Origin: Jackrogersella multiformis
Taxonomy: Eukaryota > Ascomycota > Sordariomycetes > Xylariales > Hypoxylaceae
Length of the DNA stretch: 64,000 nt
Direction: 5' to 3'
NCBI GenBank assembly: GCA_902806575.1
Contig: CADCXD010000019.1
Span: 434,001 to 498,000, forward strand
Below, one piece after another: positions 53,589-64,000 of the stretch. The notes under the pieces are model-generated. The model ran no database searches. It was not told the origin of the DNA and was given only the letters and a program-made list of their open reading frames with translations. The translations under genes and the position numbers were made by a program. Within the stretch, counting starts at the first letter, position 1, and every line of letters begins with the position of its first letter.

Positions 53589-56500
53589 TGCTAGTATTTT
53601 AAGATCCCCTAAAATGCTATGCTGTGGTGTAGCTTCAAGTTGAGAGCCGGCTGATGCTACTGGACTTGTCAACAATTAAGTATATTGTATTAGCGAAACA
53701 CATACATATTCTTTCTTGAGATGATACCGTAGCTGGAAGTGCGGATCCAGAGAGAACTCGATAGTCGAGGAGAAAGAGATGCAGAATTGTCATTACCTAC
53801 CTAGGTACCTAGGTAGGTAGTCAGAGAGATAGAGTCAAGAATGAGTCGACAGGAAAGAATACTGAGCTATGGATAGGTCATGCATCATCTTCTTGAATAA
53901 ATCGCACGTCAACCACAACAGTTGAGGTGGCTAACCATAGTAACCTTATCAGAGACAGAGACAGAAATAGAAACAGAGACACAACATAAATATTCCCGTG
54001 ATGCTGGTATAGCCTAGTCGGATGGACAACGACAATAGATATGTGGTGAAAGCTTGACTTACCAAGGAGGTATCTAGGTAGGTAGGGTTTTCTAACACAG
54101 CCACAAGGCGTATAGCTTCGTCGAACGTCGTGACCTGGGTGATTCCAAGTATAATCACTGGAGGTCTAATAGATGGTTCACGGGGCTGATAGGATGGTAT
54201 ATGGAATGGTAGCTTTGAGTCATCTTCACTTTTTTCTCTACCCAAAGAGGGCACAAGACCAATAATCCTGATTTAGTCACGCACCTTTAAACTTCTAGTC
54301 TTAAGTGGAAGCTTTAGATAGGTAGAATAGAAATCATAGGGCTAAACATTGGAACTATAACGCCATTCTTAGTGGTTCTCTTGGTTGAACTCTTGTATCC
54401 GATGTGGTGAAGGTACCTGATAAGAGACTTCGTTTGCGTTTATTGTAAGACTGTAGGAACTCTACATACCTCTAGGTAGTCATAGGTAGACATCTTCTTG
54501 GCAATCTTTCTTTTTTTTTACCCTTTTTGGCTTTTCGGCCTCCCCCGAGTGAACTGGCCCAATGACAAGCTCTTGTGGCGGCACACGCGAAGAGAGAACA
54601 GCGCACCAATCACCTTCTTCGCTGGCAGCACATTTTCTCAGCATCAACTCTCTAGGTTAAGAATTAAAAAACAAAACTCTCTAGATCCACATCATTAAAA
54701 TGTCAAGCTGCACGAAGAAATCCGGGGTCCTACAAACCCTACAAATCTTGCTGACCATCTAAGATACCTACCAGGTAGGTAGATATATTTTACAAGGGGG
54801 GACGGGACGAGGTGCTTCATTTTAGGAGGGGACAAACGTCACATGCACACTCGTCTTTTTATCTGAGGTTATCTACCTGGTAGTGTAGATTGACGCACGT
54901 CTTTGTCATTTGCGAATTAGCATCCCTGATCACTCCCTCGTGTGTCTGGTACGCTTATCTGTTGGCTACCTACCTAGAGGTATCTATCCGCAAAATAACA
55001 CTTACGCTACTATCATTAGAGCAACCTTTGACTTCTTTTTAGTCGTCTACTTTTTTTCTTCATATTTGATATTGTCAACTAGTAGGAGGGAGAAAAGGAT
55101 AGATCTACATCTAGCTATGTGTCTACCTAGCCTACCTACCTAGGTAGGTAGATATTTTATTTATTAATATCCATGGTCTAGGTACACGCCTACGGTACCG
55201 TATGTATACGGCGAACACATCAACGGCTTACTTCATATAGTTTCGCCGAGCCGCCATCGCCATATTGGCTGTTTATAATTCTCGTCAATGAGGTAAGCAA
55301 CTCTCTACCACCCAGGTAGCTATTCTTTCCTTCTTCGATATGACCCCTCTACATAGTACTAAATCTTATAATCTAAGCTCTAGCTACCTTAGGTAGGTAT
55401 GTTCTTCTTCTGTAGAGAAGAGATGTAAAAGTCTAGAGGTAACCTTTTCATCCCATCCATCTCAAGTGGGAGTGGCGATATATTTGTTGAACACACTTTA
55501 TACTCTATACTTTACACTTTCTCAAGCAAGCCACGATACCCTTAGCCGCCTTCAAAGTTAAGTGTGGGAAGTCTCCCGCTCCTGCTCTCCTACTCCCTAC
55601 TCCCTACTCCCACTCGTAGTGTGGGCAAGGTGTCAGGTACCTTACATATGTGTAAATATTTCTGAACTGCGACCCTAACCCCCCCAATAGATCTTGCGCA
55701 AATCTATCTATGTACCTACCTACTAGGCAGGGAACATAGGGTTTGATAGGGTTTGTCTATCCAAGTAGGACCGCCGCCGCCGCTATCACCATAGGTAATA
55801 AGCCATAAGCGTCACTTATACTACATATATGCCCACCTGGTATGTACTTGTCATGTCCCAGGCCGCGGTACAGTACATGTGGCAGCCGTATCGTTTGTCG
55901 AACATATGAATTCGACGAGCTACCTACCTAGGTAGTGCTTGATATTTACTACCTACTTGGTACCGTAGGTAGGTAATACCTGGATTTCCTACATGTCCCC
56001 CTCCCATCCAACTCTGACCTGATACAATACGGCTCGTGGCACAAGGTTAATTAGGTAGGTATGATATTGGTTCTGCGTCTAGATCCGCCACCTGCGTATG
56101 CTACCTAGGTAGGTAGCAAGGGTTCCGGTAGAAATTCGACGCGATCGCACATCCTTTACCAGGCTGGGAGGGAAATATACCTTGTCTCCTCTTCGATGAG
56201 GCTAGCTGATTAAAGTTGCATGTGTCTCTTATGGTCAAGTGGCGTTTTAATAGTACCTGGGTATGTCGATGCTGTCTTGCTTGACCTAGGTCTTATCTAG
56301 AGCGACTCCTTCTCTCAAAACTCATCTTTCCACCCATCCAGACATTTCTTTGGTAGCTCACCTGCCAATACTATCGTCCACCACCTTCTTTCTTTCCTGT
56401 TGCTCACGATACCTACCTAGGTACCTATTTTACCTCCTGCGTTAGCAGTCACGCCCCCCTTTTACTTACCTAGCCTACCTTTCTACCTACCTACCTACCT

Positions 56501-56801
56501 ACCTACCTACCTACCTACCTTATTGTCTTGCGAGGCGGTATAATTGCAAATCTCACCAGACGCGCGACTTACACTCGCATGTCTATCTTTCGAGTGAAAT
56601 TCAGAAAACGTCCTGATTCTTGAATTCTTGAGTTCTCGTTGGCACATTGGTCGAGCTCAGAACCAAGGTTTCCTGAAGTTGAAAAGGCGATCTTATTTCA
56701 TTGGTCATTGTCTTTGGATTTCGAACCCACGAGCTACCTGCCGATTTTCTAGAGGAAATTCCCGGATTATCGCTGCTAGTATCTGACTTTACTTGATCAC
56801 C
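53589..56801. other. Long divergent intergenic stretch rich in TACCTAGGTA
   Basis: About 3.2 kb without a supportable gene. A minus-strand frame at 54254-53949 starts at GTG and shows no domain. The motif is dense: 53796-53820, 54066-54084, 55128-55152, 55920-55936, 56100-56116, 56409-56427. A (CTAC)n run lies at 56484-56521. The final 280 bp form the leader of the dehydrogenase gene. Confidence 0.5.
56484..56521 (+). repeat. (CTAC)n microsatellite
   Basis: Nine or so CTAC units, the complement of the TAGG run at 9196. It lies about 280 bp upstream of the UDP-glucose dehydrogenase start. Confidence 0.9.
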
Positions 56802-58974
56802 ATGGGCGATCCCGTCCAAGCGCCAGCCGCTGGAGCTGAAGACGCCGTCGCCTTTGTTGATAGTGCTTCGACGGCTCCTACTACTCCGGACGAGAGCTCA
56901 TCTCCTAGTCCTCTGCTCAGCGCAGAGCTAGCTGCCAACCTCGAGCAGGCAGGCCTACCGAAAATAATGAATTGTGACAGAACAACCAGAACCCGCGCTG
57001 TTCTGAACATATGCTGCGTGGGTGCTGGCTACGTTGGTTAGTCGTTCCCTCTCCTTACAATACCTACCTCACTATTGTACAAATCCTCTCATCTTATCTT
57101 AACTCTATGCTATATCGTGCTTTGGGACTAAAATGCAGTGTAGGTGGACCGACCGCCGCGGTCATTGCTCTGCAAAACCCGCAGATTCGCGTTACTGTCG
57201 TTGACAAGAATGAGCGACGAATCCGAAGATGGAACTCGGCGCATTTGCCCATCTACGAACCAGGTTTGGGGGACATCGTCCGCATCGCCCGTGACGGGTC
57301 CAAAACCTGTTACTTTCACAACCATTCAGACTACGAACAACTCTATTCTTCCACCCATTTGCAGCGCATGAGTTGGGCACACTTGCCGTCTAGGCGGCCA
57401 AACTTGTTCTTTTCCACCCAGGTGGCACGCACCATTGCCGAGGCAGATATCGTCCTCATTGCGGTCAACACGCCAACCAAGTACAGGGGCGCTGGCGCAG
57501 GCAGTGCCACTGATATGACGGCTTTCGAGGCCGTTACTAGCGAGGTTGCTCAGCACGCTCGACCGGGAACCATCATCGTCGAAAAATCAACCGTTCCGTG
57601 TAGAACAGCTGAACTTGTCCAGAAAACTGTAAGACCGCACATGTCACGCACTGGCTCGGCGACGTGGATTTTGCTGGCTAACAGTCCGACTAGATGGCGG
57701 TTCATCGCCCAGGCGTTCACTTCGAAATTCTCTCGAACCCGGAATTTCTAGCTGCGGGCACAGCGATGGACGATCTAATGGGTCCTGATCGTGTGCTCAT
57801 CGGATCTTCAATGACGAGATCCGGTCGCCAGGCCGCCGAAACACTAGCAAGCGTTTATGCAGCATGGGTTCCGCGAGAGCGCATCATCACTACTAACGTC
57901 TACTCCTCGGAGCTGTCTAAGCTCGTAGCGAACTCCATGTTGGCGCAGCGCATCAGCAGCATCAACTCGATATCTGCGATCTGCGAGAAAACGGGGGCGA
58001 ATGTCGACGAGATAGCGGCATCTATTGGCTGCGATCCTCGAATCGGAGACAAGTTCCTGAAGGCGGGCATCGGCTTTGGCGGGAGCTGCTTCAAGAAGGA
58101 CATCCTCAGTCTAGTCTATTTAGCCGAATCGCTCGGTCTTGAAGAAGTGGGCGAATACTGGCGACAGGTGGTCAAGATGAATGAGTATCAGCGTGATCGA
58201 TTCTCCAAGCGAGTTATCAAGTGCCTAAATAATACTTTGGTGGGCAAGAAGATTACCCTTCTTGGTTACGCATTCAAGGCCAACACTTCTGACACGAGAG
58301 AATCGCCAGCTCTCGAGATTGTCAAGACGCTTCTCGAAGAGGGCCCTAAAGAGATTGCCATATTTGACCCTTGTTGCAATCCCGTGGTTATAAAGTCTGA
58401 GATCAAGGAACTGCTCAGCGGTAAAGCCGTGCTTCGAGAAGACGGCGGACCGATAGAGATCTACTCAAGTCCTTACGCCGCCTGCGATTGCAGCCATGCC
58501 ATCCTTGTAACGACCGAATGCGACGAATTCAAAGTTACTCAGCGCAAGAATTTCAGCAAGAAGGCAGCACCTAAGGCTCAGACTTCATTACAAATACCAA
58601 ACAAGGAGAAACGTGTTGACCCGCGACCCTTGGTGGACAACTTGAACTCGCCGACAGAGTCGGAGATTTTATCTCTTCACAAATACCTTCTACGCCACCT
58701 TTCTCAAAATGTCTGCGTTGACAACGACCCTCTAAAACGCTACAATCCAGAACCTGCGTGTGAGGCCGATTGTCCCGACTGTTGTCTCATCAAGACAAGC
58801 GGTTACTCCACGGCGGGAAATCCAGGCGATGATCGAACCAAGGAGAAGCTTGATTGGAGCAAAATCGCCTATAACATGAATAAGCCCAAGTGGCTATTCG
58901 ACGGCAAGGGTATCATTGATGCACATCAACTGACTACCCATTATGGCATTAAGGTAGAGACCATTGGGCGTTAG
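56802..58974 (+). CDS. UDP-glucose 6-dehydrogenase-like protein with Cys-rich insert
   Basis: Three exons: 56802-57036, 57144-57628 and 57694-58974 (introns 107 and 65 nt; phases 1 and 0), 666 residues. The first splice rebuilds the NAD-binding ICCVGAGYVGGPTAAVIA; the second joins ELVQKT to MAVHRPGVHFEILSNPEF. The enzyme oxidises UDP-glucose to UDP-glucuronate with NAD+; the catalytic Cys lies in GFGGSCFKKDI near 372. VNTPTK and ANSMLAQRISSINSI are conserved. It is longer than the usual 450-600: an N-terminal Ala/Ser/Pro-rich extension of about 55 residues, an unusual insert around 130-155 (SDYEQLYSSTHLQRMSWAHL), and about 110 residues with CEADCPDCC between CDEF and the usual end (LDWSKIAYNMNKPKWLFDG). 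It may be a second, specialised UGDH rather than the housekeeping one. Confidence 0.88.
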
Positions 58975-60039
58975 TAAGACGGCGGGCGGTACCATGTTCG
59001 TTCATACTGGTCTCTTTGTGGGGTTTTCATTGCTACATTGCATACCTATCGTGGGGGAGGTATTCTCAACTAAGTCTCGTATAGGTGCAGGTATGGTTTC
59101 ACTTGGGATTGGATATACCTAACTTCTTAGATTTTACCAAACCCATTTCCTTACTTTAGCCCCCTTTTCTTCTTGTTGGAGTAATTGGATTCTGGATTAT
59201 TATAACTTTATATGGAGATGGCAGGTTAAAGATATGCCTTAAGACGAAGACGTCTTTATATAAGATTAGTTACTATTATCGAGGTCGAGATTAGCCAGCA
59301 TTCTAACTCTCCCGAATATTTCTATGTTTTGATGATTCAAGAAGAACATGCATATGAAATGGTCGCAACTCGTTTTAATCTATAACTGCATACCAAAAGC
59401 CTGCCAACCAGGTAGGTACCTTACCGTCAGATCTTGAATTATTTAAGCCGGCATATAAACGTCAAGTTAAATACCGACAATGGGATACGCCGAGGTCGAT
59501 GTAATGCACGTAACAGGTACACATCCATGGATGCACCACACTAGGAAGATACTAGTATGGAAATATGCGAACGAATCATGAGACCGACCCCCTGAGCTAG
59601 GGAGTACACAGTATTAAAAATATCTCCTGCAAGTTAGCCTCAAGCTGAAGCTCCTCCTTTATCTTCCGTTCTCGCGCGGTACTTACCCGACGCCACGGAA
59701 CAGCTCTCGGATGCGGGAGGAAGCGCCATGATCGCCACGATGGCCACGGACATAAATCAACAGCCGACAATAAGCTCCAGGACAATTAGCCAGGAAACAC
59801 CGAAAATGAACCTCGGCCAAGACCTATTTCGTCATGATAAATAAAACCATTTAATGAATCACTTAATAGTCAATTATCTCGTAGGAATGTAGCTCCGTAA
59901 GCGGACCCGGAAGAGAGGAAGATATACTCAAACGTCTACTCTACGTATACACGATAAACGAACGAATGCAGATCTTATTTTTTGACTTCGGACCTTGAAT
60001 AACTCCTCTAAGCCACCCCTCCAAGCTCCCTTCTCTAAG
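58975..60039. other. Intergenic, no gene recognised
   Basis: 3' flank of the dehydrogenase and promoter of the CoA-transferase. A minus-strand frame at 59785-59597 has no domain. One CCAGGTAGGTACCTT stretch at 59407-59421. Confidence 0.5.
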
Positions 60040-61870
60040 ATGGCGCGGCCCCGGAATGTGGTTTTACGGGCAACTGTCCAACTCTCACATCGATGGGCAG
60101 TGCCCAGTGCGCGACGACAATACAGCGCCGCTGTTACTACGCTCGCCGCTAGCTCTAGATTCAAGCCGTGCCTCCTACGCTCGTACCGGTACTATTCAAC
60201 TGAAGCGCCGCGAGGTGGTTCGAAGGTCTTTAAGTCTGCGGAAGAAGCCATCGCAGACCTTAAAGACGGCGATGTGGTCTTGAGTGCCGGCTTCGGGTTG
60301 TGCGGTGTCGCTGGTACGTATGAACCAACCAAAATGGCCAATTCAACAAACCCATGCATGGCTTTGAAGCAGTGTCTCTGATTTCGCAAGCCATTCTTAA
60401 GCAATGAAGACCTGGTTTATAGCGGTGACTTATATATATAGAACTAACCAAGTGTGAATACATGCAGAGACCCTCATCCAAGCTATCCATAAAAAAGGCG
60501 TTAAGGACTTGACTGCCGTTTCGAATAACGCAGGCTCTGGTGACCACGGCCTAGCCCTGCTCACACGGGACGGACGATTAGATCGCATCATCCTTTCGTA
60601 TCTAGGGTCGAACAAGGAGCTCGAGAAACAATACCTAACAGGACAGATCGCTGTCGAGCTATGTCCTCAAGGCACGCTGGCGGAGAAGCTGAGAGCGGCT
60701 GGAGCTGGCATCCCGGCGTTCTATACAGCGACGGGTGGAAATACGTTTATCGAGACTGGTGAAATACCGATCAGATTCACCCCCGAAGCCGTTCTTGAGA
60801 AGGGAAAGCCGAAGGAGACGAGAATCTTCAACGGCAAGTCTTACATCATGGAGACGGCGCTACCCGGCGATGTAGCCATCCTGCGAGCATGGAAGGTGGA
60901 CGAAGCAGGTAACTGTGTTTTCAAGTAAGCCTAGCTCAACCCATTTCTTTCACATTATATGCAATACTCACATGCGCACCCCAGGCACACAACCAAGACA
61001 TACGCAGGGCTCATGGCCAAAGCGGCGCGGATCGCCATCGTCGAGGCCGAGAACATCGTGCCGATCGGGTCCATCGACCCGGACAACGTCGACCTACCAG
61101 GCATCTACATCGACCGCATCGTGCAGGCCACGGCGCCTAAGAACGTCGAGGTCCTCAAGCTGGCGCCGCCCAAGTCGATCCCCTGGATCTCGGACACGCC
61201 GAGCACGCTCGACTCCCGCAACCGCATCGCCCGGCGCGCGGCCGAGGAGCTGCGCGACGGCTACTACGTCAACCTGGGCGTGGGCATCCCGACGCTCGCG
61301 GCGTCGTACTTGCCCGAAGATGCCAAGGTCTGGCTGCAGTCCGAGAACGGCATCTTGGGCATGGGGCCGTACCCTGCGACGGAGGCGGACGCCGACCCGG
61401 ATCTGGTCAACGCGGGTAAGGAGACGACGACGCTGTTGCCGGGCGCGTCAACGTTCGACTCGGCTGAGTCTTTCGGCATGATCCGCGGCGGGCACGTCGA
61501 CGTGTCGATCCTAGGTGCCTTCCAGGTATCAGCATCAGGCGACCTGGCCAACTATATGATCCCCGGGCGCGTCTTCAAGGGTATGGGTGGCGCTATGGAT
61601 CTCGTGTCGAACCCGGATCACACCAAAATCGTCGTGGCTACCGAGCACGTCGATAAGAAGGGCCGTAGTAAGATCGTCCAGGACTGTCAGCTACCCCTTA
61701 CCGGTAAGGGCGTCGTCAGTACCATCATCACCGATCTCGCAGTCTTCCAAGTCGACCGCGTGAATGGCGGCCTGACGCTCACCGAAGTCGCCGAGGGTGT
61801 CGATGTCAAGACTGTCTGGAAGAATACCGACGCTGACTTTGTGGTCGCCAATGGCTTGAAGACGTTCTAG
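60040..61870 (+). CDS. Mitochondrial succinyl-CoA:3-ketoacid CoA-transferase (SCOT)
   Basis: Three exons: 60040-60313, 60468-60924 and 60985-61870 (introns 154 and 60 nt; phases 1 and 2), 538 residues. Splices restore GLCGVAETLIQAI and NCVFKHTTKTYAGLMAKAA. The enzyme moves CoA between succinyl-CoA and acetoacetate, linking ketone bodies to the TCA cycle. The first 60 or so residues are Arg/Ser/Ala rich and poor in acids, with RRQYSAA and RSYRYYSTEA, a mitochondrial presequence. The alpha-type half has SNNAGSGDHGL and the CPQGTLAEKLRAAGAGIPAFYT block; the beta-type half has the catalytic Glu in QSENGILGMGPYP near 362. Length and both halves fit the eukaryotic fused enzyme. Exon 3 is clearly GC-richer between 61010 and 61480. 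Confidence 0.93.
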
Positions 61871-62297
61871 ATGTAAGGAGTTGAAGTGACGGATACCATG
61901 AGCCGAGATGAAATAAGCTAAGGCAGGATAGCATAGGATTACGCCGGGAGCTTATGTTGATTGTATATAGAACCAAGCGCCTCTGCTTACGGGAATAGGC
62001 ATTTTTGCCTAGCACATATGTATCATGTATAAATTTAGTGTGGTCAACTATGATGTTCAACGTTGATGTGTAGTGAATTGCTGTCTTATTTCTCATCTAT
62101 CTAAGTGAGATAGATACCTACCTAGCTAGTTACAGCAAAAGCAATACATCATCTTATGACTGACGTTCTCATGCTTATGTACATTTCATTCATTCATCGA
62201 AATATCGAGTCATGAACATGTATGAATACCTACCTACCTAGGTAGGTACCTAGAGGTATGTATTTCGTTCATTAATTCTCATTTTCCAACGCTCATC
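61871..62297. other. Convergent intergenic
   Basis: 3' flanks of the CoA-transferase and the AhpD-like gene. A TACCTACCTAGGTAGGTACC palindrome lies at 62231-62250. No gene. Confidence 0.5.
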
Positions 62298-63311
62298 TCA
62301 TAATTTGGCCCGCAGTCCAGGCGCGAATGTGGTACCTCCACCACTGGTAATAACATTCACCAACTTGTCGATATTCTCCAGTATCCAGATGTTCCCGTCT
62401 TCAGTAGCTAGCCACGCACCTCCCTCAACAGGTTCTTGGCCTTCAGCTTGCGCGTCGCCGTTCTCGTACGCCTTGCGCAGACCAAAAATATGTGAGACAA
62501 CCTGAGGGCCGACACCAGTCTGCGTGCGCAAGCACGCGATAGCCACGAGCGATGTGAGGACGCGACCAACATTGACAGGCTGTACTACGGCGCGCGGGTT
62601 GGACAGCAAGTTCGAGTAATGGCCGTTCAAAATATGCACGGGCAGGTCCGGATGCGACTGGGCCAGCCTATCGAGCAGCTTGCGTTCGAAGCCCAGGTAG
62701 ACGCTGTCCCAGAGGGCCAGACCGTCGCGTTTGCGCGTGTCTAGGTTAGAAGGGGTCAGCTCTCGCGTAGGCGTGGTGCTTAGCGACTCGGCAACGTCGG
62801 CCGGCAGGCTGCTCCGGAAGGCGCCGAGCGTGTTGATGCTCCGCGGGATGCCGTTGAAGGAGATGCACTTGAGCCCGACCTCGCGGATCAGCTCGGCGTT
62901 CTGCGCGGGCGTGCGCGGCTCGTTTGGTGTTGAGGTTGAGTTGGCGAGGTGGAAGATCTGTGTCATTGCTTCGGGGCAGTTCAATGTTGCTGAGACGGCT
63001 GTCTAAGGTATTGTTTAGTTGCTTGTTCTTTTGTTTCATTGTTCACTCACTTGACATTGTATTTCCTCGTCCATCTTCATATGGGAAAAGGAATAAGATA
63101 CCCAAGCATGGGCAGTTAGTTATAAGGGGGAAATATGTTTCTCTTCACCTACCGACAATGTCACCCAAGCAGGCAGCCCGACCTTCTTCTCGGCCGCATC
63201 GCTGGCGAACTTCGTCAGCGCCGCCTGGACGCCTGCCGACGAAGGAGTATATCCCGGACTCGCGTGGCTGGCATTGATGAGCGCCTTGATGGTATTTGAG
63301 AGTTTCGACAT
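62298..63311 (-). CDS. AhpD/carboxymuconolactone-decarboxylase-like protein
   Basis: Two exons, 63311-63153 and 63002-62298, across a 150-nt intron (donor GTAGGT, acceptor TTAG; phase 0), giving 287 residues. The ATG at 63311 (MSKLSNTIKALINASHASPG) is preferred over an upstream TTG. The core region (AELIREVGLKCISFNGIPRSINTLGAFRSSLP) is the 'RE--LK-v-f-GvP--IN-LGA' segment shared by fungal AhpD-like proteins of the carboxymuconolactone decarboxylase superfamily, followed by HILNGHYSNLLSNPRAVVQP and an all-helical end. The CxxC pair of true AhpD peroxidase reductases is not visible, so the activity is uncertain. No membrane segment or signal peptide is seen. Assignment is from pattern memory of the family. 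Confidence 0.7.
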
Positions 63312-64000
63312 ATTTCCCCCGAGTCGCAAATACTAAGATGAGAGAGTAGCGATACCTAAGGAGGTAGGTATATATGAGGTAAGTATGGGGGAACAAGAGA
63401 CAATTAATCTCTAACTCTACGTGAGTAATCTAATTCTTTCTCTTCGGTCTAATAAGATCCGTTCGCCAATACGTGTTAGATCGTATGTTAGGTATTCCGC
63501 TTGTCGCATTCGTCCTCCCACGGCTTGTATCTAGATAGTGAAGACGGACGAATCCGACGTCATCTGCCTGTGAATTTAAATGTCTTATATGGATGTTGTA
63601 ACTGTCTCTTAGGCGATCTTAGGTGGATATTCTAGGTACCTGGTGTACCTAAGGTGAGGGCTCTACACTAAAATTGTTGCTATGGATGGGGATTCCGAGG
63701 GTATGCCGCGGTAATAATCCCTGGAAGAAGAAATTCGGCGGTTCAAGAAATCCCGACATCCATCGCAGCTAGAATATCCATCCTACCTACCTAGGTACCT
63801 AGTTACCCTAGGTAGGTGCCTAAGCTTACAGGGCTACCAGGTACCTAGGTAGGTACCTAGCCTACCTAGCCACAGCGGCTTGTTTTACTTCCAAGGTTCC
63901 AGTTTGGAACCCACTGTGCCTGGGCATCAAGACGCTAGGTACCTATCTAGTACCTACAGTAGCCCTAGCCTAGGTAATTCAGGGACAAAAGGCATCCACC
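63312..64000. other. Intergenic to window end, dense TACCTAGGTA palindromes
   Basis: No gene. From 63630 on the sequence is packed with GGTACC/CCTAGG palindromes (63632-63652, 63781-63816, 63836-63870, 63935-63976), one of the densest clusters in the window. Confidence 0.6.

Noticed and set aside
53949..54254. 101-codon minus-strand frame upstream of the glycosyltransferase
   Set aside because: Starts at GTG, includes a TACCTAGGTA-type repeat, and has no recognisable domain.

Overview
This is nuclear DNA of a filamentous ascomycete (Pezizomycotina), most likely a sordariomycete. Genes are compact and carry short GT-AG introns of about 50-180 nt, often with CTAAC-type branch sites. The protein families are typical of moulds: an NPS6/SidD-type siderophore NRPS, a Whi5/Nrm1-type repressor, an ATRIP/Rad26 checkpoint protein, an A1 aspartic protease and a fungal annexin. 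Intergenic DNA and some introns are littered with the palindrome TACCTAGGTA and GGTA/TACC runs, a habit I associate with Xylariales-like genomes (inference only). The reader has about 16 protein genes; exon limits below come from splice signals plus reading frame, not from transcripts.

Region 1-3.9 kb has no convincing protein gene but is exceptionally rich in short hairpins. Two families stand out because the LOOP is conserved while the STEM changes with compensatory substitutions. Family I (100-647) has the 9-nt loop GAGTGG(T/C)AA, about every 43 nt, usually with a one-nucleotide 3' bulge at a fixed place. Family II (2551-3771) has the 7-nt loop ATAAATT and often a 5' bulge between inner and outer helices. 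Between them lie many more unrelated hairpins and a 25-nt tandem repeat. This looks like selection, or a mutational process, acting on structure rather than sequence. It is the best candidate here for something undescribed.

Region 4.2-18.8 kb: a glycine-zipper protein (-), a Whi5/Nrm1-like G1/S repressor (-) with an ACGCGT (MCB) box upstream, a C2H2-like zinc-finger gene (-) whose frame is interrupted by TGA, an annexin with a Pro/Gln/Gly-rich N-terminus (-), and an ATRIP/Rad26-like checkpoint gene (+) with two MCB boxes in its promoter. Region 20.5-30 kb: CDP-diacylglycerol synthase (+), a roughly 4-kb gene-poor stretch, and two neighbouring paralogous 'LPxEIRxMIY' (DUF7730/F-box-like) genes (+). 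Region 30.5-38 kb: a BCS1-like AAA ATPase (-), a Myb/SANT-like DNA-binding protein (-), and a secreted aspartic protease (+).

Region 41.5-64 kb: a 1780-residue NRPS with order A-T-C-(A remnant)-T-C, the layout of the extracellular siderophore synthetase NPS6/SidD, with two perfect copies of the iron-responsive GATA site upstream. Then follow a signal-peptide/membrane protein (-), an isochorismatase-like hydrolase (+), a GT4 glycosyltransferase (-), a UDP-glucose 6-dehydrogenase-like enzyme with a Cys-rich insert (+), mitochondrial succinyl-CoA:3-ketoacid CoA-transferase (+) and an AhpD/carboxymuconolactone-decarboxylase-like protein (-). Apart from the iron logic of the NRPS and the shared MCB logic of the two cell-cycle genes, neighbours do not form an evident pathway.
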